64,000 nucleotides of DNA from Capsaspora owczarzaki ATCC 30864 (lineage: Eukaryota > Opisthokonta > Filasterea), in assembly GCF_000151315.2 (NCBI RefSeq), contig NW_011887292.1, positions 404,358-468,357 on the forward strand, given 5' to 3'. Every line of letters starts with the position of its first letter. Position 1 is the first letter of the stretch. The notes beneath the pieces were generated by a model. The model saw only the letters and a list, made by a program, of their open reading frames with translations. It ran no database searches and was not told the origin of the DNA. The translations under genes were made by a program, and so were the position numbers. Below are positions 25,901 to 37,800 of the stretch, one piece after another.

Positions 25901-27515
25901 CGAGAGAGAGCAGCTTGTCGGCACAGGTTTTTGCACAATCGCGGTGGATGCAGTTCATGTTGGCCCTGTTTGTCGGGGCCAAGGCGATTGTCAACAAGAT
26001 GACAGTCGAATCCACGTCCGTCAATGTGCACTGCAGCGACGGGTGGGACCGCACGCCACAGCTGGTGACGCTTGCTCAGATCATGATGGATCCGTATTAC
26101 CGCACGATTCAGGTAAGCATCAAGTGTTTTGGTGCCGGTGCTGGGGCTGGCATCAGTTTAAACAACCTTTCTGCACATTTTTATAACCGTTTCGGCTTTC
26201 TGCGCTGTGTTTTGCTCTTTTGTTTTCGTCTCTTCCCTTCTGTGACAGGGTTTCCGAATTCTCATCGAGAAGGACTGGCTCCACTTTGGACACAAGTTTG
26301 CGGATCGGTGTGGACACTCGGTGCCAGCGTCAGACCGTCATGAACGCTCGCCCATCTTTGTGCAGTGGCTCGATTGCATCTATCAACTGATGGTCCAGTT
26401 TCCGCAGGCGTTCGAGTTTAGCGAGGACTTTTTGCTCCGGCTCATCGAGCATTGCTCCTCTTGCATGTTCGGGACGTTCTTGTTCAACAACCATCGCGAG
26501 CGGCTGCTTCACGACACGGCCAGCAAAACGCGATCTGTTTGGACAGAGTTTCGCGATGACATGCAGACGGACATTCTCAACTTGCGCTACAAGTTTTCCT
26601 CCGTCGTGTTGGATCCTTCCACCGACAGGCTGTCCTTGTGGCAGTCTCTATTTTTCCGAGGCAACCCGGCGCTTGCCGTCCAGTGCCAGGCAAAGCGCGA
26701 CGCGGCTCGGCAAGCCGAACAGCAAGAATACAAGCAGGCTCGTCTCGAGGCGGAACGCTGGTATGAGGCATGCCGAATCAAGTCCAACGCCATGCGATTG
26801 CGCTTGCTTGCCAAGCCAAGGTTTGATGCGTGGCGGCAATACGCGAAAGAGCGGGCTGAGCTGCATGCCGAGGCCAAGCTTGTTGTGGCCGAAAACATGG
26901 AGCTGCTGCTGCTCAGAGTTGGCCAAGAGCTCGCAAAGATCGTGGACAATCCGCTCCACGAGTCGACTGCCGCGTCCACAACACACTATGACTCGGATAG
27001 CAACAGCGGCTGCTTTGAGTTTCCTGAAGAAGACGAGGAGCACGAGGTTGACGCAGCCAAGAAGGCCCTCCGACCAAACAGCCTGGGTCCATTGCGGCGT
27101 TTGCTGTCGGGCTCGAGCACCACCTCATCCTCTACCACTTCTCTTCCCTCCGTTCTATGGGTGCCGGACGAAATGGTGACTTCGTGTCGGCACTGTCACT
27201 GTGCTTTTACGTTAACAAAGCGGCGCCATCATTGTCGGTACGTGTGTTGGTTGTTTTGGGTGTTGTTTTGAGATGTGAGGTGTCTTGAAGACATTTGAGA
27301 CGATTTGGTTGCCTTTCTTTGCTACATTGATTGCTCATCGGTATTCGAATACTTTTTGGGGGGATTTCAGGGAATGCGGCCAAATCTTCTGCGGTCTATG
27401 CTCGGATTTCGAGCTGGTTGTTCCGAGAATTGGCAAGAATACGCCATCGCGAGTTTGTCTCAACTGCCATGCGTTGCTAACAACGAACAAGTGGAGCCTG
27501 CCACCTCCATCGTGA
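22941..27515 (+). CDS. Myotubularin-related phosphoinositide 3-phosphatase with C-terminal FYVE domain (MTMR3/4-like)
   Basis: Removes the 3-phosphate from PI3P and PI(3,5)P2 on endosomal and autophagic membranes. Six exons: 22941-23832, 23934-24106, 24211-25708, 25805-26112, 26249-27237, 27371-27515, giving 1334 residues. Residues 1-295 are disordered, with Pro, Ala, Thr and Ser runs from CAC/CAA/AGC repeats. A PH-GRAM domain spans exons 2-3 ([20 protein letters not shown]), followed by a long Ser-rich insert. The phosphatase domain carries HCSDGWDRT with catalytic Cys931 and the Arg of the CX5R loop. After the phosphatase a helical region with many charged residues leads to a FYVE zinc finger ([13 protein letters not shown], then C..C pairs) at the extreme C-terminus, the MTMR3/4 arrangement. 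The start is the first ATG of the open exon; Met at 23064 is an alternative. Confidence 0.92.
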
Positions 27516-27604
27516 ATGCTTTCAGGATTGCCCCTGTTTTTTTGTTGCCGTCAAAATTGAGATTCAGGATTGAAACCAACTTTCCCCTCCTTCTTCTTCC
27601 CTCC

Positions 27605-29332
27605 ATGTCTTCAAATACAAAAATGCCATACTTTTTTGTTCTCAGTCCTTTTATTCATTGTTTGCTGAGTGTTGCAATGACGCTGGTCAATCTGACAACC
27701 AGCTCGCCCGTGTCGTTCGTCTCGCTGCTCGGGATTACGCCGCAGGATGTCTCGGCGTGGTTTGATCCGTCCGCTGCATCTGCTTCTTCTTCGTCCGCGT
27801 CCATGCTCGCAGACACATCAGCTCACGGGGTGTTTGGCACACTGGTCTGGACGCTGACTGCGCTGTGGACGCGTCTGGGCGAGTTGGCAATTGCAATCCC
27901 GCTCAGCTCCATCATGCTGTTTGTCCTCGTCGCGCCGCTCGTGTACTACATTCTGCGACCCATCATCAAGCTGGAGCTCTTGCATCATATTGGTGAGTGC
28001 AAATCCCAACGTGACGTGTGGTCAAACCCATTCATTCACGTTGTTTTGTTTCTTGTTCATTCCTTCATTCTCTACGATTTGGATGGATGAACGTGATGAC
28101 TTTTTTTTGCAGCCAAGAACGGTTCGAGCAAAAAGACAGTCTACGGATCATTGTTTGCCTATTGTGTTCGAACGGGTACGTCGGAGTCTTGCGCGCAACG
28201 TGTGACCTCAGATGGTTGGCATTTTGGTCGGTGTTTTTTTCCATTCTCAAACCGCGCACTTTTGCATGTCTTGTCAACTTTGATAGAATTACTCGATGAT
28301 GCGGCCTTGCATGAGGTAACAGAAACCATTCAAGTTGGCATGTATCGGCTTTTGCTTTGGTTGATCACAGCGCGTCATTTTCACCTCAATCTGTCCCCTC
28401 CAAAATAGTTGCTGGTTCTTGCGCACGACATGGTCGACGTGCGCTCGGAATCCGAGCTTGAACTCTTCCACCGATACCTCTTGAGTTTCCTGTACGTGAT
28501 CATCTTCCGAGACCAAGTCGACGGCAGCTTGCGCGGCATGTTTTTGATTGATCGCGAACGAGGTCAGAGCTACAACGGCAAATCCTTCACGCTGTTCAAG
28601 ACCGGACTTGCCCTGTTCAAGGCCTCCAACCGCGGCGGACCTCTCATCTACCTTGCCTTCTTTTACTTTTTCATCAAGGAGCTCATCTGGCACCCGTTCA
28701 CGCCGCTCTATGGCGTGTTCAAGTGCTTTAGCGTGAAGAGTTATCTCATGGCCAAACGCTCCTCGGAAAGCGTCTGGCCACAGGCAGGTGTCCCGACGCC
28801 TGCCTGGGAGCAGTCCCTGATTGACTCGTTTGGCGTCAAGACTGCCACTGGACAAGAAGTGTACGATCCCGTCACCGGCGTTATCAACCGCACCACCACT
28901 GCGCTGCGACCCGACGTAGCCCCGATTTCCGAAGAGGATCTCAAGAACCCCGACATTCGTTTCTTTGCCGAGCGCAATCCCCGTTGGGACCAAGGGCATC
29001 TCCTCGTGGTGCTGTACAAGTAAGATTGCGAGGTCTTTCGTTTTTCGTTTTTCGTTTGTTTTTTGTTTCGATTCTTTGAGTCGGTTGGATCGAGCTTCCG
29101 TGTTTCTGATTGCCATGTTTGTTGCACCGACAGAATCACCTGGGGATGTGTTTTCAAGAGCATTGTGGCCATTCTACGAAAGACGTTCCGCGTAAAAGCA
29201 CAACAAAAACTGCTACGAATTCAAAGCAAGCACCGGCTGCTTCGAAGTCCCTCCGTGAAAGACCGCTTTGAACAAGCGAGAAGGGTCACGGTTGTAGATC
29301 CCCTCACCAACTGCCAAGCAGACACTCATTGA
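27605..29332 (+). CDS. Unrecognised membrane-anchored protein
   Basis: Five exons: 27605-27992, 28113-28175, 28287-28315, 28409-29019, 29134-29332, giving 429 residues with consistent phases. Exon 3 is a 29 nt microexon. The N-terminus has one or two hydrophobic stretches (about residues 10-40 and 95-120, the latter LSSIMLFVLVAPLVYYIL). The body contains ELFHRYLLSFLYVIIFRDQ, DGSLRGMFLID and a hydrophobic GGPLIYLAFFYFFIKEL block. The C-terminus is basic. The FRDQVDGSLRG pattern is faintly reminiscent of acyltransferase-like folds, but I do not recognise the family. The gene starts only 90 bp after the myotubularin stop. An alternative start is Met at about 27677. Confidence 0.62.
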
Positions 29333-29525
29333 GCGGGCCTTGATGTTGCACCTTGTCGACATCTCTGAAAATCACATAGAAACCAAATACAATGAACAAA
29401 ATCTGAAACCAATGTGATATTGTGTACTTGGACATCAACACGAGAACACCATGACAAGAAAAAGAAATCCACAAACAAACAAACAAAAAAAAAAAAGATC
29501 AAAAAATAAAATGCCACCAGTATTT

Positions 29526-32500
29526 TCACACACTCAACAGCTTGCGCGAACGAGACTCCCGTCGGAACCATTGCCAGCGAAGCCGCATTGCCTGGAAGGC
29601 TCTTCGAACGCGAGAATGGAAGAGAACCGCGCCTACCACGGCAATGAGCGCGCCCAGCGCCATGTGATACAATGTTCTCCTCCAGGTCATGGCACGTTGC
29701 CTATGGGAACGAACGCAATACAAAGGTAAGTACATTATCATCGCGATTCGCATCGAAACACGCAGCAGTAGCAGCAGCCAGCAAGCCGTTACCATTCGCG
29801 AAGTTCGCTGGCATGCAAAAAGCGGTTTCGAGTTCCTGCTGGCAGCTCAAAGGCCGATGGCACCGGGAAGAGACCCTCGTAAAAGTCGCGCAATGCAGCA
29901 ACAATCTGAATCATCACGCGCCCCCAAAGTCAACGTCCCGACTCGGTACAAGTGAGAAAAGAGCGAGTCAAAACAAAATCACAAGGCCCAGTTTCATCGA
30001 TTGCAATTCTAAGAGCATGCCTTGTAACTGTCGTTCTTGCTGTGATCAATGTTATCGTTGAGGCAGACAAACTTGTTGCGTGCCTTGCGAATCGAATCGA
30101 GCTGCTTGTAGACGTGCGTCAGATCGTCACGAATCATCTTGAAGGCGACGTCCTTGCCTTCGCCATCAAGAATTTCATACCTGGATGGCGACAAAAGGAC
30201 AAAAAGACAGACGACAATGGTCAGTCATCTACTTGGTCAGGACACAGAAACCTCAAAGGACAAGATTGTCTCTTACTTGTAGTGCGACCGCTTGGCATCC
30301 TGCAGTTTGCGCAAAATTGGAGGGCACATTTGCAGTACGGCGGCGGTGATTGGGGGTGCATCCGACCGGAAATGCAGATGATAGGTGTGATCATCCGCGG
30401 GCGGTGGTGCGATGGGAGATGCTGAGGGTGAGGCGTCGGTGCTGGCAGACGCAGCGGAAGCAGCCTCGGCGGAAGCACGCTCGTCGCGTTTGGCTCGCAG
30501 CGCCGCCTCTGCACGTTCTTCAACACTCAGAGCGGGCCCTGACGTTGCCGGGACGGATGTGCTTTCCGGAAGTGGGGCTTTGCTCACGGGCACTGAGCCG
30601 TTGGTGTGTGCCGATTCGGTTGCCAAAAGTGTAATGTTCATGCTGCAATTGTACAATGTGCCGAACAGCTGCTCCATCACGGTTGCGGTGATGGGCAGGT
30701 CATAAATACGCGCCGCGAGGTTGCGAACTTCGTTGGCATTGAGAGCACCGTCGTGATTGGTGTCGAAATCACCAAAGATGCGCTCAAGATTGAATTCTTC
30801 AGGATCGCCCATCATGTAGTAAAAGTACGAAAAGCCATACTGCATGTCGTCGGAAGCTCGGAGCTTGTGTGAAGACGTCTTGTCGAATTCCTCGGGGAAC
30901 CTATCGACCAAAAACCAGAGACAGCGTTGAAATTCAGCACAAAAGTCACGAGACGACCAGCAAAGACAAAATCAACTTGAACAAACAGCAAAAAAAGCGG
31001 TAACCAAATTCATTTGGGAGAAAATGAACTCACGTTGCCTGCAGATCGGTCATGATGTGGCGGTCAATCATGTGCGGCATGTGCGCGGGAACCTTGCGCG
31101 GGATGGCGCCAAACATTTTGTTGTACAGCTTGTTGACGTGTTTGAGCGAGTCTCCGAACGTGTCCAGCAGCTTGCGCCCAGTCGCACGCCCTTCTTGGTG
31201 CAACTGTTGGCGACGAAGTGTCTGGCGAACAGCTCGCTGGAGATCATCCAGATGCACGTCGTCCAACAGCAGCAACTCTTCCGGCGACAGATGCTTCTCC
31301 CAATCCAGCGGGAACATGCGCTGCTTCTCCCAGGGGAATTTTCCTCGGTAGAATACCTCGTCCCGGTCGCCAAAACGGTTCCCGTGCTCTGCCTCCCATT
31401 GCTGCACACTTTGTTGCAGGTCATCGGCGAGCGAGAGCTGCTTTTGCTTGGCGTTTGCAATCCAGTCAGCCACAAAGCGCTCGTCAAAAGTGGGTTCATC
31501 CTGTTGCTGCCGGTGATTGGGCGTCTCGCGAGCTCGCTTTTGGCCCAATCCGGTTGCCCTTGCGCGCTCTAGCACAGCCGCTCGCGCTTGTTGCAGCACA
31601 CTGTCAGATTGAGAGGATGTAGCCACGCCGGCAGCCGCAAGCGCGCCAACTGCCAGTTGGGCGCTGTCGAGCCATTGCAGCTTGCGCCCACCGGCAACCG
31701 TAGAGCTGTTGTCGAACGCGTAGCTGTCTACGCCCGCGTCCAGAGGGGTGGCTGGCTTGTCGACAACATGATCGGGCAGCAAAAGCAGCGCTGTCATGCG
31801 TTTGATAAATCCGCGCTCGGTCAGGTCGCCTTGAACATAACTCTCGCGGGTCTCAAGCATGAGCGTCAAAACGTCTGTCGACACTACGGCAAGGTCCAGA
31901 TTCGGGAAGGTCCGTTCAATCAGCAAGTCGACTTCTTGAAAGGTGGGGTTGGTCGTATTCGACGAGGAACTCGAGGGAGTGCCAATTTCCCAGTAATTCA
32001 AAGGGATTTCGTCGTCCTCGTCCTTGACGGCTATTGCAGATGGGCTCGGGGAAGGCGTGCGGTCTAGGAGCGAGGAGGCAGATGTTGGAGTCGCAGCGCT
32101 AGTGCCGTTCAGAGGCGTGGTGTGGTTTGTTGAAGTGGTTTCTTGCGCAGTGGAAATGTTCTTCGCTGGAAGCATATTGAGGGGCAAGATTGGCGGGGGA
32201 GACATAGTGAGGTTGACAAACAAGTCGTGGGCCAGCGACAAATGGTCTGGATTGGTGACTGTGGCCAGCAAAAAGTGCTTGGCGACGGTGGTGCCATTCA
32301 CTTCTGCAGCCACCGTGACATTGGTGACCTCTGCTGAAACGTTGCGGTGGAAGGTGATGCTCATGATTTTGAACTTTTGCGAGATGATGGCCGTGCGTAC
32401 AGCCACGCCATTGTCGTGCGAGCCTTCCACGATTTTGGCATCGCCAAAGTGTGATCGAAGGTTGATAAAGATGGCGGGGGTGTTTGGCTCGACCACAATA

Positions 32501-34605
32501 TAATTCACCTATCCATCCGTGGCAAAACAGCACGAGCAGTGAGTCTTACATGTTTCGACTTGGAAAAACACACACACAAAAAACACAGTGTCACCGAATG
32601 GTACAAACCTGCTCGGTTAGGTTGTAGCTCAAAACCTCGTCTTGAATGACTTGCAATCCACAGTCGCCGCCATCAAAGCCGCAGGCCAGGTTCTTGCAGG
32701 GATTGTCGCAGTATCGATCTCCAATCCAGGTGTCGGGACATCCAGGCGCGCAGAATGTGGTGGCGCTGGCGGAGGTGGTGCTACCCGTCCAGCTGCCAAA
32801 TCGGCTGTTCTGCGCTGTTGTCACGTTCGTGCAATCTCCATTGTCCCAATCGCAGGAGCTGACGTTGCACGCAGCGTCGCAGTACTTGTCGCCCAACCAA
32901 CTCGAGGGGCACCCTTCGTTGCAGTTGGGAACGGCCCACGAGAGGTAGACCTTTTGGCCGTTGGCGTGCGTGTAAAAGTCGTCCGGCCACACATCGCTGC
33001 CAAACATGACATCGTCGTTGAGATAGATGAACTTGTCAGACAAGCCCGGAATGCGATGAATGTGGCTCTCGATCGCGGGAGAGCTGAAGGTGGGAAGGTG
33101 TGTCTTGTTCACGAAAATGTCCTCGTGTGTGATGAGGTGCATGCGAGGATGGTCCAAGTTCAGCCAGTTTGGAATCTGGCCGTTGGTGACCACGTAGACA
33201 TTTCTGACCCAAGGCGCGTGGGTTTCGAGCGATCGCAAAGAGAATCGGAGTTCTTCGTTGTCTGTGGCATTCAGCGCATATATGGCGCAAAGGGGCAAGA
33301 GTGAAGGCATCACAGCAGCTCAGCAATCAGCACGACTCGGATGGTGCAACAATGGCGAACAAAGAAGAAAGAAAGAAAGAAAAAACTCGCGCAAAAACAC
33401 CCTTACCTTGGAATCGACTCGCAGACGCTTCTTCGCTTTCGGTGACGACGGAGGCATTCGATGCGGCAGGAGAACCAGATACAGTGGCATTCATGCCGTG
33501 TATTGACGACGCCGGCGAGGTCTCAGACGCGTTCAAAGATGATGACGGAGTGGCGGCGAGTATTGACGTGGCGAGCTTGGCTTCGTGCAAGCGGCGGTTG
33601 AGAGCGTGCGACTCGGCCACGGCCGGAGCGATCGAGACCGAGCCAAAGCTGCCATCCACGCTCGCACCGTCTACCAGAACCTGACTGCCGTTTGCGTCGG
33701 TGCTAGCCAGCAGCGTGCCGTTGGCAGCAGCAGCAGAGAGGGCGCGATCGGGATGAGCTCCGGCAGCCAGCGCAGCCTTGACGCGCTTGAGATCAGCAAT
33801 GAGCTTTTCGTCGCTTCCGTTGACCCATGTGTATACAATATCGATCGGCATTGGCGAGCACAGTCTGGCCTGGAACGATCGGCCCGCCAAGTTGTCTGTG
33901 AAGGCCGAGAATCGCTCCTCGTACTTGGCCGTGCTCCACTCCATCCAGCTCTGCACGAACAAGCATCAAAAAGTGAGTAAAGCAGCATGATGAGTTTGAG
34001 CATCCATGCCGTCGAGTCGATTTGGTTGCGTGTGAGACAAGGAGGGGGGGGGTTGGTTCACATGATTGCCAACTCAGCCATTGCTGTAGAGTCGCTCCAT
34101 TGAAGCCGGATGTCGCCATCGGGGCAAACGCAAGCCAAAAGCAAGTTCCTGTTTGAGATTCTGCATCGGTTGAGAGAGACTGACCTCGCCAAAGTGGAGC
34201 GCCGAGACGACGAGCATGACGAGCGAGACGAGGACGAGCACGACGCCATAGCGCGCGGACAGGCACGAGTAGACCTGCAGTCAACCACCACGAACCACCA
34301 CCCCCAAAAGGCATCAAAAGCAAAGAAAGAGATAGAGTCAGTTCAGTGCAACATCAAGCAGTGGCAGCAGTTCAGCAAGCGCAATGGTGAGGCAAAGCGG
34401 ACCAGCTCATGTGCTTCTCAAATTTGTCCTCGATGTTCAGACGCTCGCTCGTCTCTGCACATGAGCAAGTGTGCTATTGGGGAGACATTTGGGAATAGAA
34501 GAGCAAAGTGGTGGAAGGAGAGCGGAGGAAGAGGGCGGAGGAAGAGGGCTCCAGTGCACTCACCTGCCGCTGCACGAGTTTGCGCAGATGCTGTTGTCCC
34601 GCCAT
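29526..34605 (-). CDS. GNPTAB: GlcNAc-1-phosphotransferase alpha/beta precursor (Stealth family)
   Basis: Golgi enzyme that starts the mannose-6-phosphate tag on lysosomal hydrolases. Nine exons on the minus strand: 34564-34605, 34185-34274, 33407-33950, 32609-33261, 31034-32508, 30277-30900, 30021-30180, 29793-29905, 29526-29700, giving 1291 residues (human 1256). An N-terminal signal anchor ([19 protein letters not shown]) precedes Stealth region 1 ([15 protein letters not shown]), region 2 ([32 protein letters not shown]) and two Notch/LNR modules. [11 protein letters not shown], an EF-hand ([12 protein letters not shown]), [11 protein letters not shown] and [13 protein letters not shown] follow, then a C-terminal membrane helix. 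An RKLL-D892 site matches the position where site-1 protease splits human alpha from beta. Intron 7 uses a GC donor. Head to head with POLG. Confidence 0.95.
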
Positions 34606-34861
34606 CGCGGAGTCAAAAGAAGAAGGGGAAATAATAATAAGAATGAATAAACACAAAGAAAAAAAATTGAATAGACTGTCACCGGATTTGGGGGAAATGC
34701 GAACGAAACTCAGGATCTCGGACAGCTCAGGTTGGTGTGAAACAAGGCTCCTGTAACAATGTCAAATGCAGGTCATTGTTCAAAAGTCACTCTTTTTCTT
34801 TTTGATTTCCATAGTTCGGCATTGTCTGTCTTAGAAGTTTTGGGCGCCAACCTTTTTCCAA
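34606..34861. promoter_or_regulatory. Divergent spacer between GNPTAB and POLG
   Basis: A 256 bp spacer between two outward-facing start codons, so it must serve both promoters. It is A-rich on the GNPTAB side and shows no clear core-promoter motif. Confidence 0.5.
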
Positions 34862-37800
34862 ATGCTGAGTGCTGCGTTCATGCTCGTCTCGCGAACGCAA
34901 CGAGTGCAGTCCGTTCGCTCGTCGTGTCTGGTTGCACAGCAGCGTCTGATGCATCATCATCATCCTCATCATCATCAGCAACAGATGCAAGTGGCCAAGA
35001 CCAAGCCGCAACCATTGCTGACGATCGCCGCCTCGTGTCTTGGCAATCTCAACATCCAAGCCAACCCGCGCCGTGGTGCCGCGTCTGCTGCTGCCACTAC
35101 AAACACTACAACCACTAGCACTACCACTAACACCAGTACCAACGCGAGTCCGAGCCAATCGCCGCCAACAGTCGCCCAAGCCAAGCCATCCCTCTCGAGT
35201 AGTAGTCCGCTCGCACGCTCCAACGAGCTCAACCTGCAGATGCTGTCCAGGCCGCTCCACGAGACCGTGTTCGGGACGCAGACACCCCAGGTGACATGGC
35301 TGGCCGAGGCGCGCGCACACCTCAAGCAGCACGGACTGGCAGACAAGGTGGCCGACGTGATGCCAGAGATTGACTGGGAACTCCCGCCATTGCAAGGCGA
35401 CACGATCGAGGAGCACTTTCGCAAAGTGGGCGCCGAGACGGCCGCGCCGTATCAGCAGTATGCGATCGACTATGCATCAGCCGCGTATCAGCCCTCTCCG
35501 ACAGTCGACGCGTGGCGAGCGTGGCCGCAGGAGGTGCAGGAACCCGACGCGGTGATTGCCCCGTTCGAAAACGACAACAACCATCAACCATCACGCATGC
35601 CGCGGTTGCCGTTTGCGCGACATGTGCCAGGATCGAGCACCGACGATATGGTGCCGATAGAGCAGGCAATACCGCCCATGCCCACTCGCTGGTCGCGCGC
35701 GGCAGGCTGGACGCGAATCGGTCGCGACGGCGTGGTCACGCAGGTGCCCTACCCGGACTTGTCCGAGACCGCGCTCACGTTTGACATTGAAAACTGTGTC
35801 CAAGCTGGTCCGTACCCCATCATGGCCGCCGCCGTGTCGGTGAATGCGTGGTACACTTGGGTGTCGCCACAGTTCCTCCCGTGGTTGGACGGGACTGCCA
35901 ACAGCACCACGCCCAATCCGAAGATACTCATCCCTTTTGGCAATGTTCGAAACGTCGTTCGGCCCGATGACCGCGACGCGAGCAGCTCGGCGGCACCAAC
36001 TGAAGGAAGCAACAACCCCCGGCAAATTGATCTGAACAGTGTCGAAACGGTGACGGGCCCGCCACGCCTCGTGGTTGGCCATCGCGTCAGCTACGATCGC
36101 GCGCGCATTCTCGACGAGTACTTTATTCGCGACAGTGGGCTTCGTTTTGTGGACACGGCCAGCCTGCACATGTGCGTCACTGGCGAGCGTCGCGAGCGCG
36201 CCAACTCGCCGTTTCCCAAGCGAACGACCCTACCGACGAATGATCTGGCTGATTCGGGCTCGCTCAAGGACTTGTGCCAGTTCTATCTGGGCGAGGAGGT
36301 CTCCAAGGACGCGCGCGACATTTTCGTGAATGGCTCGTTGCAGGACGTGGCGGATAACTTTGAGCTCCTGATGGCCTACTGCGCCAACGACGTTCGGAGC
36401 ACCTACCGTCTGTACGCCAAGCTCCTGCCCGCGTACATGCACAAGTGTCCAAACCCCGTCAGTTTTGCAGGCATGCTGGAAATGGGCAGCTGCTACCTGC
36501 CGATCGACGCGACGTGGTACAACTTTATTGCGCAGGGCCAGGCCATGTACAGCGAGAGCTCGGGTCTTGTCAACCTGAGTTTGCAGCAGATGGCAACAGA
36601 GGCGCTGGCTCTAGCACAGGTCGACCCTGCGACAGGGCGGCCCAAGTACGAAAGTGATCCGTGGCTGCGCAACCTCGACTGGCACGCCGAGCCCCAGCGC
36701 ATGACCAAGGAGAAGCGCAACAAGAAGGGCGAAATCACCGAGCCTTCGCGACCAGTGAGCAAGCAGCGCTTGGCGGGCATGCCCGAGTGGTACAAGGCGC
36801 TCTGTCCCACGGGCTCCGATCGACCGGAAAAGCTCACATCGCGAACCATGGTCACGCCGTATTTGCTCAGGCTTGCGTGGCTGGGCCACCCTGTGCGCTT
36901 CATCAAAGGCGAAGGCTGGGGCTTTGTGTTGCCGGCCAACCAACCACGGCCACCTGGCGTTTCAACGTTGATGCGCAGGTTTTTCCAACTTGATTCTTCA
37001 TCTCCGACCGAGAAGGAGGAGGAGGAGGCGGCGGCGGAGGAGGAGGCCGCGGTGGCTGAGGATGACGAGTTTGCTGAACAGCTTGAAGTCTTGGCGGGCG
37101 CGGATGCCAACAAGGACGATGCTGACATGATTGACAATGTCTCCACCACCATCACCACCACCACCATGGACAACATCGACCACGTGAACAACACACCAAA
37201 TACAACCACAAGATCAACAACAAAAACAAAAACCAAACCAGCAACCACCGCCGCCGCCGCCGCCGCCGCCAAGAAAGACCGAAGCCACTTGGAACCCGTT
37301 CTGTTCAACGACAAGACCGTCCCAATAACTGTGCTCCACGGGCAAGAGCCCGATTGGCTTGTCTTCTACCGCATTCCACACAAAGGAGGCGAGACAGTTC
37401 GCTGTGGCTCGCCTCTGGCCAAGGACTACTTGAAGGCGTTGGAAAAGGGCGTGCTGACGTCCCAGTCGGAGACGGCCTCCAAAGCGCTGGCGCTCAACAC
37501 CATGTGCGCGTATTGGGTGGGTGTGAATCGGCGGGTCAAGTCGCAGTTTTCCATTCTGCAAGACATGCTGGCCGCAAGTGGCAACGCCTTCCCAGTCGAT
37601 CCGAGCACGGTGCCGTCTGACTGCCTGCTGCCGCCGTCCACCATCTCGATGGGCACCGAGCCTCGCCCTCCGAGCAGCCACGGCCAGGATCAAGCGTCTC
37701 AGCTGCGCCAGGACTTTGGCGCCATTGTGCCTCAGGTTGTTTCGGCTGGCACCATCACGCGGCGCGCAGTTGAGCCAACGTGGATGACTGCCAGCAATGC

